This document shows positions 1 through 8,293 of a DNA stretch of 64,000 nt, piece by piece. Under the pieces are notes generated by a model. The model did no database searches. It saw nothing but the letters and a program-made list of their open reading frames with translations, and was not told the DNA's origin. The stretch comes from Mucilaginibacter tolerans (lineage in GTDB: Bacteria; Bacteroidota; Bacteroidia; Sphingobacteriales; Sphingobacteriaceae). Where the stretch lies: the NCBI RefSeq assembly GCF_030519375.1, contig NZ_JAUMKB010000002.1, positions 186,001-250,000 of the forward strand. The letters are read 5' to 3'. The position numbers and the translations under genes are program-made. The stretch's first letter is position 1. Each line of letters begins with the position of its first letter.

Positions 1-50
1 ATGTCCCGTCCGGCTAATAATGCATCTTCAAAATATTGTTTATATTCCAT
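1..50 (-). CDS. proA: Partial CDS, probable gamma-glutamyl phosphate reductase (5' end only)
   Basis: Only the first 16 codons are in the window. The reverse strand reads MEYKQYFEDALLAGRD from an ATG at 50-48 and continues past base 1. It lies 82 nt downstream of proB on the same strand. In proline synthesis ProA reduces the glutamyl phosphate made by ProB, and proB-proA is the usual order. The assignment rests on this context and on an N-terminus that would suit ProA; the fragment is too short to show any domain. Another downstream proline-pathway gene is possible. Confidence 0.5.
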   Translation of the reverse strand, partial: MEYKQYFEDALLAGRD

Positions 51-132
51 CTCGTAAAATCAAAATGCGCTCAACTGTTCCGACCTGTTCCACTTATACT
101 GTTACACAATAACGAACGAAACAGCACTATCA

Positions 133-1212
133 CTAACTCTGCAAATAAAGATAATCATAATGCACCAGCGCTTTCTGGTTTTTATGGCCAATGCGCTCCC
201 GTGCTTTTTCTGAACCGTATTCGGCTATGCCTAAACCGATCAGTTTATCATGCTCATCTACCAATTTTATGATCTCCCCTTTATTAAAATCAGCTTCTAC
301 AGTTACTATCCCAACAGGCAACAAACTTGTTGCTTTGCTTGAAAGTAAAGCTGTTTTCGCACCCTCATTTACCTTAACCACACCTGTTGCATAATGCACA
401 GAATGCGCTATCCATTTCTTTTTACCAGATTTGGTCTTGTCAGGTATAAATCTTGAGTGTATCACTTTATCTTCCAGCACATCAGTCAAAATATTATCCC
501 GGGTACCATTAGCAATATGCACTGCTATGCCTAACTGCGCCACTTTTTGCGACATGGTTGATTTGGTGATCATCCCGCCACGGCCAAACTGTGAACGCCC
601 GGAGGAAACAAAGGCAGATAGATCCAGCGACGAATTATCAATCTCCTCAATTACTTTTGAGCCTGGCAATTTAGGATCACCGTCATAGATGCCATCGACA
701 TTTGTGAGCACTATCAACGCTTGTGCATTTAGCATCGATGCGATCAGCCCCGCGAGTTCATCATTATCGGTAAACATTAATTCAGTTACCGAAACCACAT
801 CGTTCTCATTGACAACGGGTATTACCTGGTGCTGTAAAAGTACTTCAAGACAGTTGCGCATGTTGAGGTAATGCAACCGGTCACGGAAATCTTCTTTGGT
901 AACCAGTATCTGCGAGCAAAGCATATCAAACTCACTAAACAGGCTGGAATAAGTATTGATGAGCTTTACCTGACCTATAGAAGCTAATAATTGCCTTGCG
1001 GCTACTGCATCGGCCTTTTCAGAAACGGCGATCATACTACGTCCTGAAGCTACCGCTCCTGACGATACCAATATTACCTCTTTCCCTTGCTTTTTAATTG
1101 CAGCAATTTGTTCCACCAAATGGCCAATGCGTTTCAGATCGGGTAAACCATCTTTTTGCGTCAAAACATTTGATCCGATCTTTACTACAATGCGGTGGTA
1201 ATTAAAAGCCAT
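133..1212 (-). CDS. proB: Glutamate 5-kinase
   Basis: Catalyses ATP-dependent phosphorylation of L-glutamate, the first step of proline synthesis, in the cytoplasm. The 359-residue protein begins with the amino-acid-kinase signature VVKIGSNVLT (about residues 9-18) and VSSGAVASG (49-57). It then has the substrate-binding VNENDVVS (134-141), NVDGIYDGDP (171-180) and the glycine-rich FGRGGM segment (209-214). Residues about 268-355 form a C-terminal PUA domain, as in the long E. coli-type enzyme of about 367 residues. The ATG at 1212 directly precedes the kinase fold. The probable proA follows downstream, consistent with a proBA unit. Confidence in the family is high. Confidence 0.95.
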   Translation of the reverse strand: MAFNYHRIVVKIGSNVLTQKDGLPDLKRIGHLVEQIAAIKKQGKEVILVSSGAVASGRSMIAVSEKADAVAARQLLASIGQVKLINTYSSLFSEFDMLCSQILVTKEDFRDRLHYLNMRNCLEVLLQHQVIPVVNENDVVSVTELMFTDNDELAGLIASMLNAQALIVLTNVDGIYDGDPKLPGSKVIEEIDNSSLDLSAFVSSGRSQFGRGGMITKSTMSQKVAQLGIAVHIANGTRDNILTDVLEDKVIHSRFIPDKTKSGKKKWIAHSVHYATGVVKVNEGAKTALLSSKATSLLPVGIVTVEADFNKGEIIKLVDEHDKLIGLGIAEYGSEKARERIGHKNQKALVHYDYLYLQS

Positions 1213-1308
1213 TGGGTATTCCTATAATTCAGGCCCCAATATTAATAAATTATAGCTGATTGATGGGAATAATAGGTGATAATAATTACCTTTTGAAAGT
1301 AGGTGGGT

Positions 1309-1641
1309 TCACTTATCTAGCTTAAGGGACGCGATAGTAATAAAATGGGGGAGTTTTACAGATGTATCGGGTTTCCAGCCAATGGTGGCCTTAACCGGAA
1401 ATGTGGTACCGGAGGTAATTCCGGAATTAGCAGGAATCTGATATGACCGGTAAACAGTTGAGGTGTCTTTATCAAATACGATCAAATAGCCACCACAAGT
1501 CACGCACGCTCTATAATCCAAACTAATAGTCCCATGGTCAGTAAATAAAGCAGATGCCGGCAGTTGGCGCCCTTTCTTGCAGGCCGTAAAAGCTATAGCC
1601 AGGAGTAAAAGCATCATGATTTTACGAGTATATCTTTCCAT
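1309..1641 (-). CDS. Small predicted lipoprotein, unknown function
   Basis: A 110-residue protein with a lipoprotein signal: basic start (MERYTRK), leucine-rich core and lipobox AFTAC with the acceptor Cys at 21. The mature part is short and probably beta-rich, and contains a CVTC pair (Cys46, Cys49) that could form a disulfide or bind a metal. I do not recognise a family. It stands alone between proB (96 nt downstream) and the divergent frameshifted gene at 1758. The signal peptide and clean reading frame argue that it is real; the function is open. Confidence 0.7.
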   Translation of the reverse strand: MERYTRKIMMLLLLAIAFTACKKGRQLPASALFTDHGTISLDYRACVTCGGYLIVFDKDTSTVYRSYQIPANSGITSGTTFPVKATIGWKPDTSVKLPHFITIASLKLDK

Positions 1642-1757
1642 TGCCTTATTAATTAAAAACCAATACGTTATCTTGTTTCTAAACGCTACAGTTAATCATC
1701 ATAGAAACAAAATCTTTATTTAATACTTATGCATTAAAGATACGGGGTAAGCAGCAA

Positions 1758-2088
1758 ATGAAAAGACTAATTTTATCGATCGTTTTAAGCATGGCCGCCG
1801 TTTTGGCATTTGGCCAATCTAAAGCTAAAACCAAAGATACCTCAAGAAATATTCCAACGACAACCAATACGGCCTTCAGAGTAAAGTTTAATGATGTATT
1901 TAAGCGAAATACCGACGGTTCTTATTCAACTTTATACCCGGTACAGATTAACGGTGATAATTGGTTCCGGAGCGTCGTTTCCGGTCGGTACACCCTTTGG
2001 TGGGGTAGATGTGGGGGCCTACGCCGGACATGATATAATGATTGATACGGTAAACAGAGTGGTTATTATCAGGAGATTTCTAAAATAG
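1758..2088 (+). pseudogene. Frameshifted small secreted protein
   Basis: The first frame starts at 1758 with a clear signal peptide (MKRLILSIVLSMAAVLAFGQ) and reads on to ...STLYPVQING at about 1954. After that it degenerates into a basic, Trp-rich tail ending at 2033. The +1 frame, open to 2088, continues sensibly from about 1957 with IIGSGASFPVG, then FGGVDVGAYAGHDI and a TVNRVVIIRRFLK end. Joining the frames near 1951-1960 gives one secreted protein of roughly 108 residues. One extra base or a two-base loss would explain it. Either it is a recent pseudogene, a sequencing error, or an unproven recoding site. I do not recognise the family. Confidence 0.6.
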
Positions 2089-2108
2089 TTTGAATAAGAA
2101 TACAGCAT

Positions 2109-2160
2109 AAAAAATCAGCAGAATTCTCTGGATCTTAAGAAATCTGTAAATTCTGATTTA
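2109..2160. terminator. AT-rich inverted repeat between convergent genes
   Basis: Imperfect arms (AAATCAG..AGAATT and AAATTCTGATTT) flank a loop of about 25 nt between the end of the frameshifted gene and the end of pstB. The position suits a shared terminator for converging transcripts. The stem is weak. Confidence 0.35.
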
Positions 2161-2168
2161 GACAACCA

Positions 2169-2930
2169 TTAACTAATAAACCCTTTCACATATTCCTTGG
2201 TCAGTTCCTTTTGTGGGTTTAGTAACAGCTCTTCGGTGGGGCCAAATTCAATAATCTTACCCATGTAAACAAAGATGATATAATCGGATACACGGCGCGC
2301 CTGACGTAAGATATGTGTTACCAAAACAATAGTATACTTTTGTTTTAGGTGGATAAACAAATCCTCGATAATACTGGTGGAAACCGGATCGAGTGCAGAA
2401 GTGGATTCATCACCCAATATGATCTCCGGCTCGACAGCAAGTCCGCGTGCCAGGCATAACCGCTGCTGCTGACCGATTGATAAGCGTGTCGCAGGCGCAT
2501 GCAGACGATCTTTTACCTCGTTCCACAAACCTGTAGCTTTTAATTGAGTTTCCACCAATTGATCCAACTCCACCTTTTTGGGGTTACCGTGCAGGCGCGG
2601 ACCGTAGGCCACGTTATCGTAAATCGACATCGGCAGGGGGTAAGGGCGTTGTGATAATAACCCCATCTTTTTACGAATGTGGGTTACTTCGGCTTTTGGA
2701 TCATAGATATTTTCTCCATCTAACAATACTTTACCGGTCACTTTTACATCTGGCGTATCATCCAATAAACGGTTGAATGATTTCAGCAAAGTAGTTTTAC
2801 CGCAGCCTGAGGGCCCAATTATGGAGATCACTTTTTTGTTGGGAATATTGATGGTAATATCCTTCAGTATCTCGTGGTTGCCGATGCTGACATTTAAATG
2901 CTGAACACTAATATGCGGATTGTTTGTCAT
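2169..2930 (-). CDS. pstB: Phosphate ABC transporter, ATP-binding subunit
   Basis: Cytoplasmic ATPase of the high-affinity phosphate importer, 253 residues, normal for PstB. Visible parts: Walker A GPSGCGKT (39-46), Q-loop LSQRP (Gln94), signature LSIGQQQR (150-157), Walker B IILGDE (170-175) and switch His206 in LVTHILRQ. The signature has Ile where most PstB proteins have Gly (LSGGQ), and the motif after Walker B is DESTSALDP rather than DEPTSALDP. Catalytic Glu175 and His206 are kept, so it should still hydrolyse ATP. It is the last gene of the operon and starts 2 nt after pstA. No phoU follows, although phoU often ends pst operons. Confidence 0.93.
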   Translation of the reverse strand: MTNNPHISVQHLNVSIGNHEILKDITINIPNKKVISIIGPSGCGKTTLLKSFNRLLDDTPDVKVTGKVLLDGENIYDPKAEVTHIRKKMGLLSQRPYPLPMSIYDNVAYGPRLHGNPKKVELDQLVETQLKATGLWNEVKDRLHAPATRLSIGQQQRLCLARGLAVEPEIILGDESTSALDPVSTSIIEDLFIHLKQKYTIVLVTHILRQARRVSDYIIFVYMGKIIEFGPTEELLLNPQKELTKEYVKGFIS

Positions 2931-2932
2931 GG

Positions 2933-3781
2933 CTACTGAATTTTGTTTTTTGAGAACCGTTTTGCCAGTAGGGATGATAAAACGGTGATGATCAATACTA
3001 CGATAGTTAATATTAAAGCTGAAGCATACGCCCGTCCCTGTACTTCTTCTACTGGGCTGCCTAACTGAAAGAATATGGCTAAAGGAAGTGTTGCTGCAGG
3101 CTGGTGTAAGGATGTGGGAATATTATCGCTAAAACCGGCGGTGAATAATACTGATGCCACATCGCCAATAGCACGGCCGAAGGAAAGCAGTATAGCCGTA
3201 AAGATTCCCGGCCGGATCTGTCGCAACACTACTTTAGACATTTCCCAACGGGTTGCCCCTAAGGCTAATGAAGCATCGCGAAGCTCTTTGGGTACGGTGA
3301 TGATTACTTCGTCCAGCGTGCGCACCAGGATGGGAATCACCAATAGTGTTACCGCAACAATACCACCGAGCAGCGATGCCTTGATACCAAAGTATACCAT
3401 AATAAGAAACCCGAATGCTCCATAAACGATGGATGGGATACCAAACAGGACGTCAAATGCAATGCGAAGCGAGTTGGCAATAACATTGCGGCTTCCAAGG
3501 TACATATTGATGTATATGGCTACCGGTATACTGATGAGTAATCCTAACACAGTAGCGCCGCCTGCAATGTACAAAGAGCCTATGATGGCATTCAGAACAC
3601 CACCTTCCTTACCAATATAAAAACCTCCGCCGGGTATTTTGGTGATTATATCCCAGTTCATAAAGGGTACACCTTTGTAAAATATGGTACCAACAATCAG
3701 AAAGAAACTACCGGCTACAATAACAATAGCTAGCAGCATCAAGACTTTGAAAAAGTTTTCTTCTAATTTTCGCCTGATCAT
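2933..3781 (-). CDS. pstA: Phosphate ABC transporter, permease subunit PstA
   Basis: One of the two inner-membrane permeases of the phosphate importer. The 282-residue protein has about six hydrophobic segments. It carries the EAA-type cytoplasmic loop LRDASLALGATRWEMSKVVL, which contacts PstB. The C-terminal part (SFGRAIGDVASVLFTAGFSDNIP) is typical of PstA. Its ATG overlaps the pstC stop by 4 nt (ATGA), implying translational coupling, and pstB follows after 2 nt. Length and order match the family. Confidence 0.93.
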   Translation of the reverse strand: MIRRKLEENFFKVLMLLAIVIVAGSFFLIVGTIFYKGVPFMNWDIITKIPGGGFYIGKEGGVLNAIIGSLYIAGGATVLGLLISIPVAIYINMYLGSRNVIANSLRIAFDVLFGIPSIVYGAFGFLIMVYFGIKASLLGGIVAVTLLVIPILVRTLDEVIITVPKELRDASLALGATRWEMSKVVLRQIRPGIFTAILLSFGRAIGDVASVLFTAGFSDNIPTSLHQPAATLPLAIFFQLGSPVEEVQGRAYASALILTIVVLIITVLSSLLAKRFSKNKIQ

Positions 3782-4671
3782 GCTGCAAGTTTCCTTTCCA
3801 ATCGGGCCAGTATCACCCTTGATATAATGTTGAACAATAAAATGATGATGAATAATAACAAGGCCGCGAACATCAGTGCAGAATCGTACATAGGTATGGA
3901 TAGCATCTCGCCATAATTATTGGCGATAAGGGCTGGCAGGGGATAACCTGAATCAAATACCGAGTGTGGCACAGCGGCATTATTCCCGCAGACCATCAGT
4001 ACAGCAATGGTCTCGCCAAATGCACGGGAAATGGCTAATACAGTAGCAGCGATAATTCCCGGTTTTGCTTTACGCAGATATACTTTTTTGATTGTTTCCC
4101 ATTTGGTAGCGCCTAATGACAGGGATGCTTCCTTTAGTTCTTTCGGAATAGTATTTAGCACTTCACATACAATACTGACGATGAGCGGAAATATCATCAC
4201 CGCCAGAACAATTCCACCTGCCAATACACTGTATCCAGTAGAAAATTCGACAAAATGGGGTGCAATGTGATTTTGAATAAGCGGAATAATGAAAAGTACC
4301 CCCCATACGCCAAAAATTACCGGGGGTATGCCCGACAACAGGTTGACAAAGGGAACCAGTACTTTCCTGACCCGCGGGTGTGCATATTCGGTGATATAAA
4401 ATGAGCTAAGGAGACACAGGGGCAATGCAATAATGATCGCAATACCTGTAACCCAAAGTGTGCCCATGATAAAGGGGAAGAAACCGAATAATCCTTTGAG
4501 GGGCTTCCAATCGCTCGATGTAAGCAGTGTCCACCAGGACGAATTAGCCAGTACAGGTATAGATTTATAATATAAACCAATACCTATTACCAACACTACC
4601 GAAACCGATAGTATAGTGAGTAATAGCATTAGTTTCGAAAGAACTTTATCTTTTAATAGCCTAAATTGCAT
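3778..4671 (-). CDS. pstC: Phosphate ABC transporter, permease subunit PstC
   Basis: Second permease of the phosphate importer, 297 residues. The N-terminal membrane segment is followed by a periplasmic stretch with TSSDWKP, characteristic of PstC. There are about five more membrane segments and the EAA loop LKEASLSLGATKWETIKKVY. SGIPPVIFGVWGV and ISRAFGETIAVLMV are also typical. It lies downstream of pstS across a 106-nt gap filled by a repeat-rich inverted repeat, and overlaps pstA by 4 nt. Confidence 0.93.
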   Translation of the reverse strand: MQFRLLKDKVLSKLMLLLTILSVSVVLVIGIGLYYKSIPVLANSSWWTLLTSSDWKPLKGLFGFFPFIMGTLWVTGIAIIIALPLCLLSSFYITEYAHPRVRKVLVPFVNLLSGIPPVIFGVWGVLFIIPLIQNHIAPHFVEFSTGYSVLAGGIVLAVMIFPLIVSIVCEVLNTIPKELKEASLSLGATKWETIKKVYLRKAKPGIIAATVLAISRAFGETIAVLMVCGNNAAVPHSVFDSGYPLPALIANNYGEMLSIPMYDSALMFAALLLFIIILLFNIISRVILARLERKLAA

Positions 4672-4777
4672 TATATTGGTTAGGTTGATTAAGTTGCATT
4701 GAGTTAGATTAAGTTGATTGAATTGGGTATTAAAACTTAATCAACTCAATCAACCACTTAACTCAATCAACTAAATA
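4672..4777. repeat. Low-complexity inverted repeat between pstS and pstC
   Basis: The gap is built from repeats of a short unit such as TTGATTAAGTTG and TTGATTGAGTTG on the left and its complement (AATCAACTCAATCAACC, twice in variant form) on the right, around a central TATTAAAA. The transcript could fold into a long imperfect hairpin. Its place between binding-protein and permease genes suits an mRNA-stabilising or partial-termination element that would keep PstS more abundant than PstCAB; that role is inferred. Confidence 0.55.
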
Positions 4778-5755
4778 TTAGTTAACTTTCTTCAGCTCCT
4801 CGGCTATTTTCTGTTTTGAAAGCTGGATATACCCGTTTTCGTCAACATACTTCTGGCCTTCGGTCAGTACAAATTTTACAAATGCCACCAGTTCCGGTTT
4901 GGTTGGTTTTCCTTTAAACAGGAACCCAAGGTTACGTGCCGGAGGAGATGGGTATTTACCCGAAGCGATAGCATCGGTCAGATTATCAATCGTGTCATAG
5001 AAATTCTCATCCGGATCGATTTTGCCATTGCCATTTACATCAATAGGCAAAGCATGCACACCCGCAACCTGTTTGCGTGTTTTCAGATCGTATAAGTAAG
5101 CAAGGTTGTTGTAACCAATGGCAGTTACATCTTTTTTAACCGCCTGGGCAAGGCCCGGGTCGCCGTAAACACCTACACCAAGCAGGTCCTCCTGCTTTTT
5201 GTTGAAGTATTTTGCCCAGGTTTCGGCAGCACCAGCCGCATCTGAGCGTGTGTACACATGGATTGGCACAGATACTTTTCCGCCCAGCTGGTTCCAGTTT
5301 TTAACCGATCCGTTAACAAATACATTTAAAAACTGATCGCGCTTCACGCCCTTAGTTTCCAGGGTACTTGCATTAGGATTACCTGTATTATAAGTAGGAA
5401 CAACAGCATCTTTGGTCACATAAATGGTATAAGCACCTTTTTTTACTTCGGCAGGGTTAATATCCCGTGAAGCAAGGCCGATATCAACCAGTCCTGAGAG
5501 CGCATCGGTTATTCCCTTACCTGCGCCGCCTGCTGAAATATTAAATACCACGTTAGGGTGAATCTTTTTAAATTCCTGAGCCCATTTTACGGTGATAGGG
5601 TAGAGGGCGAATGCACCGGATATATTGATAGTACCTTTCAAATCATCTGGTGCTGGTTTGTTTTCAGCCTTTTTAAATGATGATAAGGTGATAACTATAC
5701 CTGTTATGGCTGCAAATGATAGTATAGTTTTTGAATTAAATGATATGCGTTTCAT
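4778..5755 (-). CDS. pstS: Phosphate ABC transporter, substrate-binding protein
   Basis: Captures phosphate in the periplasm and delivers it to PstCA. The 325-residue protein starts with a signal or membrane anchor (residues about 9-27). It then shows the PstS-like binding segment TINISGAFALYPIT (42-55) and SAGGAGKGITDALSG (74-88), where the phosphate loop lies. It continues with VDIGLASRDI and the later TRSDAAGAAETWAKYF. Residues 239-250 (DVNGNGKIDPDE) match a calcium-binding EF-hand-type loop, unusual for E. coli PstS. It is preceded by the porin gene with a 20-nt gap, so both are probably one transcript. Confidence 0.92.
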   Translation of the reverse strand: MKRISFNSKTILSFAAITGIVITLSSFKKAENKPAPDDLKGTINISGAFALYPITVKWAQEFKKIHPNVVFNISAGGAGKGITDALSGLVDIGLASRDINPAEVKKGAYTIYVTKDAVVPTYNTGNPNASTLETKGVKRDQFLNVFVNGSVKNWNQLGGKVSVPIHVYTRSDAAGAAETWAKYFNKKQEDLLGVGVYGDPGLAQAVKKDVTAIGYNNLAYLYDLKTRKQVAGVHALPIDVNGNGKIDPDENFYDTIDNLTDAIASGKYPSPPARNLGFLFKGKPTKPELVAFVKFVLTEGQKYVDENGYIQLSKQKIAEELKKVN

Positions 5756-5775
5756 TGTTATTGCGTTTGCGTTTA

Positions 5776-6924
5776 TTAGAATGCAATCTGTAATTGCGCT
5801 TCGATTATGTTGTTTTTAATCTGTGTAGTTTCTTCGTGTTTGTATAAATAATCAACAGCCAGTTTTGTCCATTTATTGAACACAAAGTTTACACCGCCAT
5901 TATAAATGATTGAACGGTCTGTTGTAACAATTTTGCTCGGATCATAAGTATCATATTTTGCGACTAACTGCACCTGGGGAATTACAAAATATCCTGCCTG
6001 CGCATACCAGCCGTCGCGATGAACAGAAGCGTCGGTACCATGTAAATACTCAGTAGTTATTGAAAAAGGTCCAGTAACATATCTTGCGTCGAAACCATAG
6101 CGATTACGTGCCTGGGTAACAGGATTAGGCACTTTTGTTGTAGCGACAGGGATATCTTCGCCCTCATATAAACTACCGCCTAAATCAAGGCCTTTAAGAG
6201 GATGGACGCCTAAACGGGCAGCTATATCCTTGTGGTTGTTATTGTCGGTAGTGGCATTATAACCTGCACCATTAAATACACCAAAAGTATAATCAAACAG
6301 ATAGCGGTCACTTACTTTGGCAAAGCTTCCGCTCACCTGAATACCCAGATCACGGCCGTTTTGATTTCCAATAACATCTTTTGATCTTTCGGCCAGAGCT
6401 TCAACCACCTGTGAACGGTCGATGAAATCTAACTGAGCATCTCCAACCAAACTTTCATAACCAAGCGGAACTTTAAACTGACCAGCCTGGAGTTTCAGGA
6501 AATCGGCAAACTTATAGGCTGTGTAAGCATCGAGCAGTTTAGTTGTACCGGCGAACTCAGTATAAACTTCGTATGACCATTGGTCGGTAATATTACCTTT
6601 TGCATCCAAACGGGCACGGTGCAGATCGAATGCGTCATTTACCCCGCTTTGGGCAAAACCCTGATAACGGGCCTGTACCAAACCGCTTATTTGTAATGCA
6701 CGGCTGCCAATAAATAAATTATGCTGATTTTCTCTGTCCTTATCACGTTTCTGCTGCTCCTTTAAGGCCAGATCAGAACGCAGGGAGTCGGCTTCCTGTT
6801 GAGTTAATAAATTCTTTTTGATAAGCAGGTTAAGCAGCTCATCATTCGATTGTGCTTTTGATATAATTGCCGTAAAAAGTAGGACGAGTACAAAAAGGGC
6901 TCTTTTTAAATAGAAGTGTTTCAT
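5776..6924 (-). CDS. Phosphate-selective porin (OprO/OprP family)
   Basis: Outer-membrane beta-barrel of 382 residues with a signal peptide ending near residue 25 (SKAQ). A short predicted coiled-coil stretch follows (about 28-65, LLIKKNLLTQQEADSL and a charged KEQQKRDKDREN run), as in OprP-like proteins. The rest is a series of alternating strands such as GLVQARYQGFA, YEVYTEFAGT and GGVNFVFNKWTKLAVDYLY, and the chain ends in an aromatic residue (QLQIAF), the usual barrel signal. As first gene of the pst operon it probably lets phosphate or polyphosphate into the periplasm. Substrate specificity is inferred from context. I see no recognisable Pho box upstream. Confidence 0.85.
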   Translation of the reverse strand: MKHFYLKRALFVLVLLFTAIISKAQSNDELLNLLIKKNLLTQQEADSLRSDLALKEQQKRDKDRENQHNLFIGSRALQISGLVQARYQGFAQSGVNDAFDLHRARLDAKGNITDQWSYEVYTEFAGTTKLLDAYTAYKFADFLKLQAGQFKVPLGYESLVGDAQLDFIDRSQVVEALAERSKDVIGNQNGRDLGIQVSGSFAKVSDRYLFDYTFGVFNGAGYNATTDNNNHKDIAARLGVHPLKGLDLGGSLYEGEDIPVATTKVPNPVTQARNRYGFDARYVTGPFSITTEYLHGTDASVHRDGWYAQAGYFVIPQVQLVAKYDTYDPSKIVTTDRSIIYNGGVNFVFNKWTKLAVDYLYKHEETTQIKNNIIEAQLQIAF

Positions 6925-7150
6925 GTTAGTACTTAGTTCAAATTATCAGGTTGGGGTTATTATTACTTATTTATTGTTAAAGTTTAATTTTGTATATTCT
7001 ATTATTTCTATATATTCTACTGATTTAGTAGTGTAAATATCAAATTATTAAGTGAATAAGACAAAAAAGATTTAATATATTTTTCGACAATAAGTCTTAG
7101 TTTATTGATTATCAGACCATTAATTTTATTATTTGTATGGGAGCAACGCA

Positions 7151-7186
7151 AAAAAAAGACCGATAATCAAAGCGACTACCGGTCTT
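7151..7186 (-). terminator. Rho-independent terminator after the efflux operon
   Basis: AAGACCG (7156-7162) pairs with CGGTCTT (7180-7186). Read on the minus strand the stem is followed by a run of T (complement of the A-tract at 7151-7157). It lies just past the adaptor-gene stop at 7211. Confidence 0.75.
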
Positions 7187-7210
7187 ACACCAATAAAATA
7201 ACCTCAAATT

Positions 7211-8293
7211 TTATTGTATAGAGTCTCCTTGTTTGATCTCGTCGGAGCCGTGAAGGAGTATTTTATCATTTGGTTTCAAATCGCCGAATATTTCGGTTGA
7301 GTCGTTACCGGCCAGGCCTTCTTTGATACCTACCAAACTTGCTTTGCCATCACGAATCGCTATCACATATTCCTTTTCGGTAGACCTGACAATAGCCGAA
7401 TTGGGTACCTGTAATGATTTTGCCCCCGATACCATCGGTATTTTAACTTCGGCATACATCCCCGGTTTTAGTTTTCCGTTTTCGTTGATTACATCGATCT
7501 CAATTGCTTCCTGGCGCATACTACCTAAAGCATTAGCCGAACGACTGATTTTAGCGGTATGTTCCTGTCCGGGCATGGCGTTGAAGGTGAATTTTACCGG
7601 TTGAGCTAAGTCGACCTTATCTACATAATCCTCCGGAATGTACACGGTTAGGCGCATTTTGTTAATATCCTGTATGATGAGCATCGGCTGATCGGTTTGC
7701 TTGCCTGGAGCAACAAGAGCACCCGGAGAAACATTTCTCTGGACGATCATTCCATCAAAAGGAGCGTAGATGCGTAGATAACCTTGCATGGTACGCACAG
7801 CCTCAACATTCGACTGCTCGGATTGCGCCATAGCCAGATCGGCTTTCATTTTGGAACTGGCATTATCCAAATCTAAGGATGACACAGAACCTGGCTCTTT
7901 AGCTGCCTCTTTTAAACGCTCATATTTCTCCTTGCTGGCCTGGGCATTTTCTTGCGCTTGCATATATCGTGAATTGGCAGACTGCAATTGCGCTTCCATT
8001 TCAGGCGCTTCCAATATTATTAGCAACTGACCTTTTTTCACTATCGAGCCGCGGTCGACAAAGAGCTGTTTTACAAAGCCATTTACTTTCGGGAAAAGGT
8101 TTACTTCATTAAAAGGCACTAATTGTCCGGGTAAGCTCGCTGAACTTGACAGTGCTTTTTCCGATACGGTACCAAACTCATATTTACCTGTGTTTTTGTT
8201 GGATTTTTCAGTTAAATCAACAGGCTTTTCGCTGCTTGTACATGCTGCAACTAAAGCAGTTGCAGCTATTAATAAATAAGATCTATATTTCAT
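7211..8293 (-). CDS. RND efflux periplasmic adaptor (HlyD/AcrA family) lipoprotein
   Basis: Periplasmic adaptor linking the RND pump to the outer-membrane channel. The 360-residue protein has a lipobox LVAAC (Cys18) and a barrel-sandwich half motif VNGFVKQLFVDRGSIVKKGQ. A coiled-coil hairpin follows (about 100-155, SANSRYMQAQENAQASKEKY), then the second half-motif YAPFDGMIVQRNVSPGALV and a beta-barrel and membrane-proximal part. It overlaps the pump gene by 11 nt. Being last is the reverse of the usual adaptor-first order. Substrate unknown. Confidence 0.9.
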   Translation of the reverse strand: MKYRSYLLIAATALVAACTSSEKPVDLTEKSNKNTGKYEFGTVSEKALSSSASLPGQLVPFNEVNLFPKVNGFVKQLFVDRGSIVKKGQLLIILEAPEMEAQLQSANSRYMQAQENAQASKEKYERLKEAAKEPGSVSSLDLDNASSKMKADLAMAQSEQSNVEAVRTMQGYLRIYAPFDGMIVQRNVSPGALVAPGKQTDQPMLIIQDINKMRLTVYIPEDYVDKVDLAQPVKFTFNAMPGQEHTAKISRSANALGSMRQEAIEIDVINENGKLKPGMYAEVKIPMVSGAKSLQVPNSAIVRSTEKEYVIAIRDGKASLVGIKEGLAGNDSTEIFGDLKPNDKILLHGSDEIKQGDSIQ

